A stretch of 64,000 bases of DNA from assembly GCA_009829735.1 (NCBI GenBank), contig CM020618.1, positions 6,946,627 to 7,010,626 on the forward strand, written 5' to 3'. Position 1 is the stretch's first letter. Each line of letters starts with the position of its first letter. Shown here piece by piece: positions 17,931 to 31,369 of the stretch. A program made the translations under genes and the position numbers. The notes under the pieces are model-generated. The model did not search any database. It was not told the DNA's origin and was given only the letters and a program-made list of their open reading frames with translations. This DNA is from Pyropia yezoensis (Eukaryota; Rhodophyta; Bangiophyceae; Bangiales; Bangiaceae).

Positions 17931-20469
17931 AATGCTGTCTTGGTGCGCGGATCCCCGCGTTCGACAGCCAAGCGGTAGGGGGCCGTGTCACTCTCCAGTC
18001 TCTCCACGCTCAGCGTGGGCTTCATCTCAGTACTCGCCGTGCTAGGCACCCCACAGGCGTAAAAACACTGCATGGAGTTCTCCCGAGGGGGACCATTATA
18101 CGATCCCGTCCTGCGCTATGTGTAACAGTGTCATGTGTTCAGGGCTCATGAGGCTATAGTCATTCATCCGTTGCTGGCGGTGGGCACGGAAGAATAGGCG
18201 GAGTTGGAGTACGACCCCGGCGTGCCACCGGTGCAATGTTCCGACCAGGGCTGTTCAAGGTTATCAGATTTCGCCATGTGTATTTTATCGGAGAGTCTCA
18301 GGTCAGTGAGCGTGTGGAGCTGACAGGGGACCGTGGCTGAGCCAAGTGTATAAAGCGGTGAAGGAAACACGAGCGCAATGCCCAAGGGTGTATACCCGTG
18401 CTCCTGACTAGGCGTATGTATGACTAAACACGGACCATCCGAGTGCATTGATACCCTCAACGACGACTAACTTCATCAAAGAAAAAACGGGCGTATACTG
18501 AAAAACTAAAGTGGAATGCATCGAGCCAGCCATTTCTGGAGAGCAGTGCGCAATCTGAAGCCCACAGCCAATCACAAGCCTTGCACGATGATAAACAACG
18601 ATGTTCATTGTACTCCTCTAGGTCATAGCAGTACAATGGTGGCTTAACTACTCAATTAACATGGTCAATAGACACTTTTACATAACTTTTGTGTATTTCT
18701 TATGATACCCTAGGGAATCTGGGGCAAGTGCATCACAGATACTCTTGGATACCCAAATCCCACGTAAGAGTTTATATTCTCTGTGAACCGACATCCGCCA
18801 TTTGTATCATGTATGCCCTTGAGTTGATACACTCGTAATACACTTGGCAAGATACCCTTGAAGAGACATGGTTCCGACGACCCTCAGTACTTCCTGCGCC
18901 AGGCGTTGGCGGCGCGGCACTGCAGCAATGACTACCAGGTATCTTCCTCTGTTGGGCAGCAGGATGTGGACGCCTTCCGATACTAAGAGCGCGGGCGGTA
19001 CTTCCCTAAACCGACAGTTGGTCAAACGCGCGTTCTACGAGACAAATACTTGGTCATCGGCCTGTTTGGTTTTCTTGTCCGGATAGCCCGAATCTTCGAA
19101 AACAGCAAGACTGAACAATCCTCTCTAATGAATGTAGTTTGCTCTATCTGCATCCATACTGTTCGCGTGGTGCTTCCTGTGCAAGGGGTAGTCTTGTCCA
19201 AAAGTACTACGAGAGATATTGGCCCTGGAGGAATGTCACGTCTACAATACTCGGGACCACAGAAGCCCCCATCAGCTACAAGACGAACACGTTCGCGACG
19301 TGATCTGGTCTTCCTGGGCCAGTTCGCCACACTTGCGCGACAAGAACCTGCAGGATGGGCCAGAGGGTAGTCCAAAACGTCCAATCCCTGGCCCCGTGCT
19401 CAGGCTGGCAAACTCTTTTGTGGACTGATGTCGATGGCGCGCACTCCACTACCGTGGTTCAAACGATTGCCCTAAGAAGAAGCCCTCCTGAACTTTACGG
19501 TACTCGACACTTTCCGGGTGTTCGGTGAAACGTACGGGAAATCCACTTTTCCACAGAAACGGCAGTGAGAGGCAGGTAAGATGCCGTTCTGAAGAAAAAA
19601 GAGCATGAACGTAAATAAGACTCGTCGAGCTCCATCGACTGTTAAAAAAGAAAGAAAAGTTGAGTGCGTCAAAAACTGAGCCTTCTCAAGTAAACCGCCA
19701 CAACAGCTTTCCCGACCGTGCAATGCATAGAAGTGAAGGCGATTTGGACATTTGGGGCTACTTCAAAAAAACTGGCCAGTTTCGCATGAATCCAGAAGTC
19801 CAAGAAGCATGTATGTACAGCTTGTGCGGGCTGTTTGTTCACAGGTCGAGGACTTTATTTTATGTGCATTTTCCGCACGCCTCTATATTTGTGAAACAGG
19901 AGACGCACCCTCTCGAGCTGTCATGGATCGGAAAAAAGCAAGAAGATTCGTCATTTAGTGGGCATTGCTGTTTCAGTTGTGACCCTGGTGACCAGAATCG
20001 TGGACTTGCCGAGTCAAAAGAGGTTACGCAGGAACGCTCCCTATGAAAAATAGTCCCAAAAGCGTGTATTAGTGAATGGAATGCGAACAGCCATTGCAGA
20101 ATAAGCATCGTAAAACCGCAGATGAGATATTCGGTTCTTTTTTTTAGTTCGGATCGTCCTGAGAATACAGTGGACCCCTCACTTGGCGGCCCTCGGTGAC
20201 ATGCCAATCGGCTGAACAGTCTTGGGGGGCGGACGTCAATTGATCCTGACGGGTTGACTGCATGCGAGCGATTGATGGTCGCTGATTGGCTCATCTGCGC
20301 CAGACCTATGACGAAAAAAATGTTTCAAGTTAACTGTGGCACATGTGACAGTCGTACGTCTCCTGGGTATACGTAAGATGAATGTGATAAGAAGGGAACA
20401 TAATGAATTGGGTTTCTTGCCTTCTGTATTTACAATTGTACCTCTTTGGTTTGGAGAGTCTTGGATTGC
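17931..20469. other. Spacer between the inverted arms
   Basis: About 2.5 kb of lower-GC DNA with short ORFs only; I recognise no transposase. With the two arms it could be a fold-back or non-autonomous DNA element, but no target-site duplication was found. Confidence 0.4.
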
Positions 20470-20815
20470 TGTTCCCCGAACTTTGTCTCGTGTCGACAAC
20501 AGCAACAGCGCCACAACAGACCATGAGCCAATCGCGTGCTGGTAACTGAAGAACGACCAATAGCGTGCTGTGGAAATGTGATCTTGAGAAGGCGATGATG
20601 ATCTGCAGTCCCAGTGGATCTTTTACGGAACGCTGCTTGGTCAGAACACAGTTGTTTTCTCGGGCGATCTCGACCGCTTTCGCTCTGTCTCGGCGTGATC
20701 CACTCAACATTGGTGGGAAATGTCGCGACTGGGCCTCTTCCCCCTTCGATGCGGCTAAAAATCTCGAGAAAATCTCAGAACGCACTGTTTGCATAACAAC
20801 GCGGAGCAGTCATTG
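20470..20815 (-). repeat. Right arm of a diverged inverted duplication
   Basis: Minus-strand partner of 17575-17930. Similarity runs about 300 bp with indels and stops near TTCGGGGAACAGCAATCC on the inner side. Confidence 0.6.
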
Positions 20816-22477
20816 ATCAGAGGTGGGTAATCTGAGGCATGCAATTGGTCTGTTCTTGTTGTTGTTCCCATGTATCAAAACCGGGGCACTGCAATAGTGC
20901 CGGATACACTGAGTCCAACTGCCGAAAGAGTGTTCCGCTATCAAGTGCTATTGAGAGAGGACGTACCCTCAATCGCGGTGTCGAAGACTGTTGAGAATCT
21001 CAATGCTTTTCTTTCGTAATGTTTGTCGATCACGACATAAAACAAAGCGTCCTTCCGAGATCGTCAAGCAACCGAGGAGGCCTTGTCGCCAAAGTAACTC
21101 TGCTCTCGTCTGTTTCGGACTGATCGTGCGATATTATGCAAAGGACGTCTGCAGAACGCCATTGAATTCACAGTCGCGCTCTTTTTGGGCGAGCAACTGA
21201 CCGGTTCACTTCACTTTAGCCTTCTTCAGCGTTTCATGTAAGTCGAAAAATGCTCACGACTTAGGTGAATTGGGCCCTGTTGTGGCTCTCTGAGGGAGCA
21301 GCGCGTCAGCAGCAGTATCAAAAGTCACCATTGATTGTGTTGTCACCGTCTGGTCATGGGGGAGAATCAAGACCATGCAAGTACCTATGTCCAGAGTCTG
21401 AGCCTGTCTGATGCGGCTTCGCGACAATGAGCTTTGCAAACGTTTTCCGCTATGTACACGAGACGAGCAGCACAACGTCGACCAGGGGCGACAAATTGTT
21501 CACGTCGCGAACCACGTCTTCGACCACACCGTGCTCTTTCTCCTGGACTAGCCACCCACTTCCACATTGGTGTAAAAACTCCTGTGCACCTGTTGAGCCT
21601 TTTCAAGGTGGCCCCAGCAACGCAGCAAGTTTACGCGCGTTCCCGGCGCATAGCTGTCTTCCGATTTTTTTCTCCGCGGCCAGGCCCGACCAGCGGAACC
21701 GCCACCTCGTTGGGCTGGCGAGGAGCTTCTGCAAGGTTCCGAACCGCGCCCCCGCCCCCTGATCATCGGCGTCCCTGCGGGGGGGGGTCACTGTGTAAAA
21801 TAGAATAATCTCAATTGGGCCGGGTGCACTCGGTGGGGGCCCCAGCTGGCCTCGTGACCCCCCCTCGGCTGGCAAGGCCAGCCGCTGATGGTCTTGTGTT
21901 AGGCCACGTGGCATGTCCGAGACGGCGAACGGCGGGGCCCCGCCAAATCGACTGGGTGTTGGAAGCCACCCCCGCGTCACTTTTGACCGCAACCTCTTTT
22001 GCCGTCGAGTCGCCCGCGATTCGTCCAGATCAAGTGTAAGGATTGCTCCCATTCCAGTGCGTGGGGCCTGTTGCCAAGCCAGTCCCGCCCTTTGCCACAC
22101 CCGCGTGTCGGGTTTATTCGCAGGGGGGGGCGGCAGGAGACCCCCCGTCCACGCCAAGTGCGCGCGCCCTCGCGCGCGCGCGCACAAAGGCAACAGCGGC
22201 CGCCCTCTCTCCCCCTCCCCTGTCCCTCACCGCCGGCCACTCCTCCACCACATGGCCGCCGGCAGTTGCAACGGCCACGCCGAGGCGTGCCCTGCCCCCC
22301 TTTCGCCCTTCACCCGCTTCCCTCTTACCCCTGTCCGTGTGTGCTGCACCACCTCCCCCCTCCCGGTGGCCCCCCCATCCCCCTCGCTCGTCCCCGCATC
22401 CGCGGCGGCGAGCGCTCCCTCCCCCCCTCCCCCCCCTCGCCGCCTCGGCATCCCCCCCACCGCCACTACTGCTGGTC
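20816..22477. other. Spacer and upstream region of the DDT-protein gene
   Basis: No supported gene. GC rises sharply after about 21600. An A/T patch (GTAAAATAGAATAATC, about 21795-21810) lies roughly 670 bp before the ATG. An alternating CG run occurs at about 22158-22184. The frame of the downstream gene is open from 22043, but without an ATG before 22478. Confidence 0.5.
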
Positions 22478-23050
22478 ATGACCTCCGCCCCCTGTGAGCC
22501 GATGACAGACCCGCCTAGGAGGGGGCCTGCCCACCGGCTGTCCCCGCCGAACGCCCGCCCCGCCGGTGGGGGCGGGAGGGATGGTGGTGCCCCGGCGCTA
22601 GGCGTCGCTGCGGGGGGAGTGGCCCGCCCTGTGTGGCGGGGCAGGGTTGGCCAGCCGCGCACGTTGAGCCCGGCGGCGGCGGCGGCAGTGGCGGCGGCAG
22701 TGTCCGCGGCTGTGGGTACGAGAGCTGCGGTGACCGCTCCCCGTGCGCCTGCCCCATCTCCGCCGCTGCCGCCGACACGTCAGCCAGCCCCGGCGGCTCC
22801 TGTCGCGGTGCCTGTGGGGGCGGCAGAGTCGGCAACGGCAGCGGCGGGCGCTCCGGCAGCGGCTGGCGCTCCGGCAGCTGCGGGCGCTCCGGCAGCGGCG
22901 GGCGCTCCGGCAGCTGGGGGCGCTCCGGCAGCTGCGGGCGCTCCGGCAGCTGCGGGCGCTCCGGCAGCGGCGGGCGCTCCGGCAGCGGCGGGCGCTCCGG
23001 CAGCGGCGGGCGCTCCGGCAGCGGCGGGCGCTCCGGCAGCGGCGGGCGCT

Positions 23051-23081
<31 letters not shown>

Positions 23082-23086
23082 GCGCT

Positions 23087-23117
<31 letters not shown>

Positions 23118-26100
23118 CAGCGGCAGCGGCGGGTGCTCCGGCAGCGGCGGCAGTGGCGGTGGTACCAGCGGCCGGGGTAGCGGCCGTGACAGCGGGAAGG
23201 CCGGCAGCGGTGGCGGCGGCTGCAGACGTGGCGGCCGCGGCGTTGGCGCGCAGGGCGCATGTCGGGCTCTCTGGGTCTGTCAAACCCGCGCGGGCGCCGG
23301 CCGCCGCTGCCGTCACGGCCGGCCCAGCCGCCTCTGTCATTGCCCCCACCAGCGGCGGCGGCCCGTTGGTGGCCTCGCGATCGCCATGTTCCGTCGAGGA
23401 CGCGGCCGCGGCAGCCGCTGCGGCAATCGCGGAGCTCAGGGGGGCATGCGCGGCGGCACGCGCCGCGCGGATTGAGATGACCACCTTGGAGGCCGCGGCG
23501 AGGGCGCCTCGCGTGGTGGCCGCGGCGCCCCGTCCGGCATCGTCGGTGGCGCCCGCTGTGCAGACGACGCCCGCGGCGGCGGCAGCGGTGGATTCTGTAG
23601 CGACAGCAGGGGCGGCAGGGTCCGTTGCAATGGCGGCGGTACCATCCGTAGGGGCGGCAGCGCCTCGCGCAGCTGTCGCGGGGTTAAATGCAGTGGCGGC
23701 GGTTCCTTCCCTGGCGGCCGTGGTTCCCCCCACGACGGCTGCCCCTCCGCGTGCAGCGCCGGCATCGTTCCGCGAGGCGACGGTGCCTCCCGTGACCGCC
23801 GCACCCCCCGCCCCAGCTCCCGATGGGGACCCAGTCTCTGATGACTTGGTCGGCGAGGTAGTCTGTGCCGGGCCCATATCACAGTGTGACCTCAAGCCGC
23901 CGGCAAGGGCGGCGCCATCGTCGCGGACGCGCCCGTCCAACATTGCAACGGCGAACGCGCGGCCATCAGAACATGTTCCGGCTGCGGTGCTTCCGCGGGT
24001 ACCGGCGTCGGCAACTGCGCCTGCCCCCTCATACTCTACTGCTGTGGCACGCGCGCTGTTGGCGGCGACCGCTCGCCGCTTACAAGCGGTCATGCGCCGG
24101 TCCGCTGCGGTGGTGGCGACGCCCGCTGGGGTGATGCAGCAGCCGGCAGTGGGGAATGCATCCCCATTCACCGGGAGGGAATCTTCCCCCGAAGCATATC
24201 TCTCGTTGGCAGGGTCGGGGCCGGGATCGGCACCCGCCTGGACGGGCCAGGTGACAGAGGTGACGCCCTCGCTGGGTCCGGTACCGATGGTGACACCCTT
24301 ACCGGTGAAGTCAGCGCCCTGTGCGGCCTCGGCGTCGGGGCCATCTCGAGCGGCGGCGGGATTGCCTTCGGCCGAGGCAGAGTCCCCAGGGTCGGCACCC
24401 GCATTGACGGGCCAGACGACGGAGGTGACGCCCTCGCTTGGTCCGGCATCGATGGTGACGGCCTCGCTCGATCCGGCACCGATGGAGACTCCTCTGCCGG
24501 TGAAGTCGGCACCCTGGGCGGCCTCGGTGGCGGGCCCATCGCGGGCGGCGGCGGCATCGCCTTTGGCCGGGGCTGAGTCCCCGTCGGTCGCAGCGACGTC
24601 CTCCCCGGCAACGGCATTGCCTCCCCCTAGGTTGGCAGCAACCTCGGTGGCGGCATCCCCGCCTCCGATGGCGGCGACCTTGGAATTGCTCGCGCCATCT
24701 CCACCAGCTGATGTTCCGCTTCCTTCTGACGCGTTGTTGCAGCCTATCCAGGCCGTCCCGTGGCCATCTTCTATGAACGTCTCGTTGCTGCCGTCACCAT
24801 TCACATCGCTCCCCACGGCTACTCTCTCGTCGGCCGTGTCTCTCCCCTTGGCTCCGTCTCCCTCTGCAAGCGCGCCACCTGCAACAGCTTCTCCCTCGCT
24901 GTCGCACTTGCCGCCTCCGGCAGCGGTCCCTTCTCCTCGGGCGACAGCGGTAGCGGCTCCAGAGAAGCAGCTCCGCTTGCGATCAATGACTTCGCCCTTG
25001 GTACCCTCAGTGGTGGCTGTGCCATCCTCGGCAGCAACTCTGACGGAGCAGCTTCAGCTTCGGGCGGTGACCCCACCCGTGGCAACGACTGTACCTCGCT
25101 CGGCGACGCCTTCGCGTGTTTTGACGGTCACTTCGTCGCCTGTGGCGACGGCGGCTCCACCGCTGTCGACGACTGTGCCTCCTTTGGTGGCTGCTGCTCC
25201 TTCCCCTGAAGGGGCCCCAGCGAAGTGTCTTCTTCGGGAAGAAAGGGCCACACCTCTGGCAGCGACGGTACTTCACTCTGCGACGGCGTCACCTTGTTTG
25301 GCGACAGTGCCACCCCCTTTGGCAACGGTCGCTCCTTCCTCAGTGGCTGCTGTGCCTCCCCCGGCGGCGACGACGCCACGCCGAGCCGTTGTGCAGTGCC
25401 CTTCGGGGGCGGCTGTGCCTCGCGCGGCGACTTGCTTGCCGAGTCTGGCGGCAGCTCCACCTTGTGTGACGGCGAAACCGCCTTCGGCGAAGGCGCCACC
25501 CTCAGCGTTGACACAGCGCCCGGTGGTGACTGCTGTGCGTCGCTCGGCGACTGATTCGCCGAGTTTGGTGGCAGCTTTACCTCATGAAGCATCTTCTGAA
25601 CCTCATTCGGCGTTGGCGACGGCGGGACTCCCCGCGTTGATACAACGCCCGGCGGTGTCAGTTGTGCCTCGCCCGGCGCCTGCTTCGCTGAATGTGGCGG
25701 CAGTACCTCCCCACGGGGCGGTAGCTGAGTCTCCCTCGGCGGCAGGGACGGTGAGACGCCCGGTGGCGGCGCAGCACCCGTCTTTGCCGGCTGTACCTTG
25801 CCCGACGATGGCTTCTCCGAGTCTGGCGGCAGTTACTCCTCCTGGAGCGTTAGCTGAGTCTCCTTCAATGACGGCGACAGCGCCACGCCCGGCGTTGACG
25901 CAGCGCCTGGTGCTTGCAGCTCAGCGTCCAGCTGTGGCGGCTGTGTGCGCAGCCGTAGCCGCGCCTTCCGACGCAGTGCACTCTTTGCTGACGTCCGGTG
26001 CTCAGCCACCAGATGCAATGTCGTCTCCAGAAGTCCTGCCGACGTCGCCAGCGACCAAGCCGCTTCCGATCCCGTCACGGCAGGTCTCGGCGGTGTTGAC

Positions 26101-29100
26101 TACGTCTGCAGCTGCGGGAGTTGCATCATCAGTGGGGAATCCTCCCGTGACGTTTGCTTCGCGACCTGCATCGCTGCGGACGCCCACCCCGCCACCATCG
26201 GCTTTGTACGCCACAACGGCGTGGCCACACACAACCGAGAGCGCCGTTGCCGAAGCGGCGGCCGTTGCGCCGATGCGGACGCTCACACCCCCGCCTGCAG
26301 TGGTGAGCGCTCTGGCTTTTCGGCCTCCTTCCCCCGAGATGGCGGCGACCTGTGCTTCAGTGGTGCCTGTCCTGCCAGCGGAATCAGCGGTCGTTGGGTC
26401 GACAGTGGCGGCCGGTTCTGCGTCGGCACTGTCAGCGATTCACGCTCGTGCGACGGCGGACTCGACTTTCGTTGCGCCGGCTGTATCGCCGGTCCCATTG
26501 GGCCGCCCGTTACCCGCAGTGCCCTCCACGGCTGCGGTGTCTTCCGCTGTGCATGTTCCACTGCCTCGCCTCCAAACCAGGGCAATGTGGCCGTCAGCGG
26601 CTGGACCCGTTCTCCCGGCTCAAGTGCAGCAGCTCAAGGACGCCGTGCATCTCTACTCTCAAGATGTACCCCATGTGTCAACTGCGTGGCAATTTGAAGG
26701 GATGCAACGTCGGCCGACCGAAGCGTCCTCGCAGCCGCAGCTGCATGTGGGAAGTGCGGGGACGCACCCTCAACTTGTGCAACGTGTTGCGGCAAACGAG
26801 GGAGGTTGCCTTCATCTTCCGCAGGAACTGCAGGGCACCGCTGAGGCCAACCCTCAGCTGATGCAGCTGGATGACGAGCAAGCCGCGGGTGCATCGAACC
26901 CTCAGCTGCTGCAGTTGCAACGGCAGCAAGCGATGGCGTCGGCGTTGCAATCAACACTTGTGCGGCTACAGCAGCAGCAGCTGCTGCAGCAGCAGCAACA
27001 GCAGCAGCAACAGCAGCAGCAACAGCAGCTGCTGCTACAGCATCAGCAGCAGCTGCTGCTGCAGCACCAGCAGCAGCTGCGGCAGCAGCAGAACCAGCAT
27101 CAGCACCAGCACCAGCTGCCGCAGCATCAGCATCCTCAGCTCGTACAGGATCAGTTGTTGGGGGTGGGGACGCATCCCCGCTTTGTACAGTTCCAGGACA
27201 ACCAGCGTGTCCTGGTTCAACAAGGCGTCGAGGTGGGGGCTTCTCCTCAGCACGGGCCGCTATCGCAGGCGGTAGTGGGGACGCACTCCGAGCATGGACG
27301 GCAGAAGCGAGTCGGAGCAATCGGGACGCACCCCCCTCTGGGTCAGCCGCTGCTTATGGGGGCTGCGGGGGCGCATTCGCGTCTGATGCATCAGCGCTTG
27401 TCGGCTGGAGTTTGTCCTGACATGTCCATGGCTTGTCCGGGGCCGGCGGTGTCCGTGCCGTTGGAGGTGTCGTATCCTGTGAAGACCAGACATTTGACAG
27501 AGGCGCCTGGTGCACGTGTGGAGCCGTGGACGGCCGCGGTGCTGCCGTGGCCATCCGCTTCTGATCCATTACCGTCAACGGCGGTGCCGTGGCAGCTTGC
27601 GGCTCAGTCTTCGTCCTGGAGAGAGGAGTTTCCCGTTGTTGTGGCCGGGCCGATTGGTGTACCATGTCGACCACCATTCGCGGGGGCTCCCGCATCATCT
27701 ATGGTCTCGTCGTGGCCGACAGGGGTAACCGCGCCGATGCCGTCAAACGGGCAGCAAGCGCCTGCACCGCAACCGCTGCTCGGCTCACCCGGATCGCTGC
27801 TCGAGGCGCAACGACAATTGCTAACAGCGCCGCCGCCTTTGGCCGCTGCAGCGCTCCCGTCGCGACCCGTGGGTGCTCTCCCGACGCCATTGGCGGGAGC
27901 TCCTCGTGGACAGCCGGCGGATGCCGTCATGTTACCTGCTTCACCTTCCCAGCCACTGTTGAGAGCTCCCCAGCCGCCGACAACGGTGCCTCGACCACTG
28001 CCGGCTGGGGCAGCGGCGTCGGCGCCTCAGCCGCCTCGTGCACCTCCCCGACGGTCGTCAGCGTCCCCGCGGCCGTCTGCGGTGGCGCCGCGTCCCAGCG
28101 CAGCGGCGCGTCAACCTTCGGAGGTGGAGCTTCGCGCCCGACGAGCGGCACGAGGGCCTTTACCGGCGCGACCAGACCCTCAGACGGGGGCGCGCCGCCA
28201 CCAGCGCGCTGCTGCGCCGAGTGTACCTCCTGGCCGTCCGCCGACACAAGCTGCTCTTGCCGACGTTGTGTGCGTCGCCCACTTTTTAGCCCTCTTTGCC
28301 CGCCCCTTGCGATTGTGCCGGCGGCACATTGACGCTCCCTTGCTGGAGGAGGCGTTGTTTGACCCCGGCTCGCACCATCCTTACATTGCGCGCCTCGTCC
28401 GTGCGCTGCTGTCGCACCAGCCTGACTTGGAGCTCAACTCATCGGAACCCGTGGTGGTGTTTCGGGCGCTTACGCAGTTGCTGCGGGAGCACGTGCCAGG
28501 CGAGGTGTTTCCGGTTTCCGCTTACCAGCCAGATAGCCGACGGCCGCTCAAGATTGAGCAGCTGACCCCGTTTGCGATGGCTGGTATCATGAAATCGCTT
28601 TGCGACTTGGCGGCGGAACAAAATCCGGCAGTGCGGTCGGCCATTGACAAGGACATTGAATCCCGTACGTCCAAGCCCTCGGCCGCCGCTGCGGCCGCCG
28701 CCGCCGCTGCCACAGCAGATGCGCCCGTTAAGCAGGTGGACGCGGGTGGGGTGCGGATGAACCGGCCGCTGGGCTGGGATGCTGCTGGTCGAAGCTACTA
28801 CCTTATTCAGACTGGCGACGGGTCGGCATCGGGCGTTCGTGTTTTTTCGGAAGAGGCTTCTGCACCCGGCAGGATTGGTGGGGGTGCCACCACCCTCCAG
28901 GCTTTTTCGGTGGACACGCTCGATGCCGCGGCGTCCACCCTCGACTCGCACGCGGTGGTGCAGCAGAGGCTTGCCTTTGTGGTCGCCGCGAGGCCCAGCG
29001 GCGCTGGTGCCGGCCTCGCTGCCGGCAACCCCAGCGGCAGTGCTCCCCCGTTGGCCACCTTTCCCGCCGCTCGCGCGGCAGCCGCGCTTCGTGTGGTGCG

Positions 29101-31369
29101 GTCCACTGTAGCGGCAGAGGCAGCTGCCCGCAGTGCGGACGACGGAACGGAAACGGAAGACGAGGTGGAGGCTGCTGACGCGGCGGCAGCGGCCGCGGCC
29201 AAGAGCCGGGCGCCCTCCCCTGGCACTGATGACCCGGCCATCCTCCGGCACCGCACTCGCGGGGGGTCCAAACGCAAGACGCGGCCTGGCCTGGCGGCGT
29301 CAGCTGGGCGGGCGAGGCGCGACGGGAGCGCCAGTGACAGCAGCTCTTCCTCGGGCTCTTCATCTGGGAACTCCCTGTCGGGCAGCGATCGGTCGACTGA
29401 ACGGTTGACGTCTGGGGACACGCCGGATCGGGGACGCCAGCCGAGGAAAACCAAGCGCCAGCGCGTGCGACACGTGCGCAGCCGGTCGACATCGACGAGC
29501 AGCGGCTTTGCGTCCAGCGGTGGGGCGCCAGACGGCCAACCAGGCGGCCCCGTGACGGCCACCCCAGTGGTATCTGCCCGTCGCCGTGCTCAAGAGGAGG
29601 CGGTGGCCAAAGCCGCGGCCGCCGCCGCCCGGGAGCGCCGCGCCGCGGACCGGGCTGCGCGCCTGTCGAGGGCGGCGGCGCCCACCCCGTCCCCGCAAGC
29701 CGACGCGCGACCACTACGGTCGGGGCGGGAGACGCGGGCATTGCTCATCGACGGCGCCTTCGCCCCCGCCGCGTCTGCAGAGCCGCCGCCGCCGTCGCCG
29801 GCGCCATCGAGGCGCACCCGCCAGGCGGGGCAGCGGGCCCACAGCTCGTCGCTACCGACGGGCCCATCGGTCGCCACGCGGGTCCTCCCCGGCAGACGGG
29901 CGCTCCGCTCGTCGGCCACGACCGACACGGGCGGGGCGGCCAGTGACGGTAGCGGTGACGCCAGCGCCGGCGAGCCGCTGCCCGTCGTTTCCCTCGCTAG
30001 CGGGCGGCGCGGCACATCAACGGGCTGCGGTTCGCCGTCGCTGCTGCCGCCGTCGCCGCTGCCACCGCCGTTGAGCCCGCCGCTGGCGTCTACGGCGCCA
30101 AGGAAACGTCGTCCCGCGCCACGTGCGCCGGGCCTGGCGCCCACCGGCACACCCGGCGCGCTGCGGCGGCCGCTCCCGCCACCCGCTCCACCGCCTGCTG
30201 GCCGCCTGCCGTGGCGGTGGCGCCTGTCGCGGGCGCCGATGCGGCCGCCGAGCCCGCCGCCGCGGCCGCCGCCCGCCACCGGCCGGCTCGTCTGCCTCGC
30301 TGCCCGGCCGCAGCAAACGGACCGGGTGACCGCGTCGCCGCCCGCATCAGACGCGAGCTCCTCCTCCGGGGAAGACGAGGGGGATGGGGGGCGAGCGGGG
30401 ACTGCGTCACTGTCGGCCAGCGGGTCGCCCGCGTCGGCAATGACTGTGTCCGATGCGTCCGCCTCGTCGGCATCGTTGGCGCGGCTGCCGTCCAAGCGCC
30501 GACGACGGACGTGGGGGGGGGGGGGGCGCCGGCCGCGTGCGTCCCGAGCGACAGCCGCGGTGGCTGCCGCTGCCGCCGCTGCCGCGCCCGCCCCCCCCGC
30601 CGCCGCCGCCACCACTGCCGCCGCCCGCCAGGACCGCGGCCGCGCACGATCGACACGCAGCGGCCGCGCCGCGGCGACGGCGACAGCGGCGGCGGCGGCG
30701 CCTGCGGCGGCGGCGGTGGCGGCGGCAGCGACGACAACGACGCCAGTGACACGGACGCGGACGCGGCGCACCCCCCCCGTAGCGGGGGTACTCCTGCCGG
30801 GCTCCCTGGGTGAGGAAGACGACGTGGTATTTGTGGCGGTCGCGCCGCCACGAGATGCTGCCGCCGCGGTGGCCTCACCACTGCCGGCCTCCGCGGCGGT
30901 CCCGCCGCCGCCGGCCGCCGCGGTCGTCCCGCCACCGCTGGTCGCGGCGGCGGCCCCGCCACCGCCGGTCGCCGCGGCATCCTCCCGCCGCGCTAGACGA
31001 CGGTCACGGCGCGGCGGTAGCGCTGGCGGCAGCGGCAGCACCCCCCCCGGAGGTGGCGGCAGCGGCGGCGGCGGCACCCCCTCAGTTGCCCCCCCATCGG
31101 CGGCTGCCACCTCCGTCACCCCGCCCTCTCGGCGACGGCGTGCCGCTGCATCCGCCTCCCCCTCCTTTTCTGCACAGGCTGCAACGGCAGCAGCGGCGGC
31201 GGCAGTGGCGGCGGCCGCGGCCGCCGCGGCGCCGCGGCTGCACGTGGCGGGCCTCGCCGACGACACCACGTCAGAGGATGGCGGGTCGGCATGGTCCGCG
31301 TCGGATGCGGCCGACAGCGACTGGAGCGGCGGCCCGCGGGGCGGTGGGCGGGCGGGTGGGGCGGAGTAG
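22478..31369 (+). CDS. Giant DDT/WHIM-domain chromatin-remodelling-type protein (2963 aa)
   Basis: A single uninterrupted 8.9 kb frame. The ATG at 22478 is the first in-frame ATG (MTSAPCEP); a second at 22502 is possible. Two short conserved islands stand out from low complexity. Residues about 1929-1985 (VVCVAHFLALFARPLRL...LEEALFDPGSHHPYIARLVRALL) fit the DDT helical domain. Residues about 2094-2126 (MNRPLGWDAAGRSYYLI...VRVFSEE) fit the WHIM motif that follows DDT in ISWI-partner proteins (BAZ, CECR2 and RSF1 type). Such proteins bind ISWI ATPases in the nucleus and position nucleosomes. The rest holds a (GAPAAA)n tract, a Gln run (about 1498-1553), long Ala runs, Ser-rich acidic stretches and Arg/Lys clusters (KRKTRPG, RQPRKTKRQR) usable as nuclear signals. 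I see no PHD or bromodomain. Part of the N-terminal low-complexity frame could be untranslated or contain introns that I cannot see. Confidence 0.75.
22848..23140 (+). repeat. Coding 18-bp minisatellite (GAPAAA)n
   Basis: About a dozen tandem copies of GGCGCTCCGGCAGCGGCG-like units, with GCA/GCT and GCG/GGG variants. They grade into GCAGCGGCG repeats that encode Ala runs. All frames on both strands are open across it, which explains the long shadow ORFs here. Confidence 0.9.
26967..27138 (+). repeat. Coding CAG/CTG repeat (Gln/Leu/His-rich tract)
   Basis: Interrupted CAG and CAA triplets with CTG and CAT/CAC, encoding QQQLLQQQQ-type sequence within the DDT protein. The CTG interruptions make local hairpins likely. 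Confidence 0.9.

Noticed and set aside
17390..18073. 227-aa minus-strand ORF
   Set aside because: It overlaps the left inverted-repeat arm. The better-conserved translation of that repeat is on the other strand, and neither looks like a functional gene.
22780..24816. 678-aa minus-strand ORF opposite the DDT gene
   Set aside because: It is Ala/Gly repeat sequence produced by the GC-rich minisatellite being open in all frames. It has no folded-looking region, and the plus frame carries the recognised domains.
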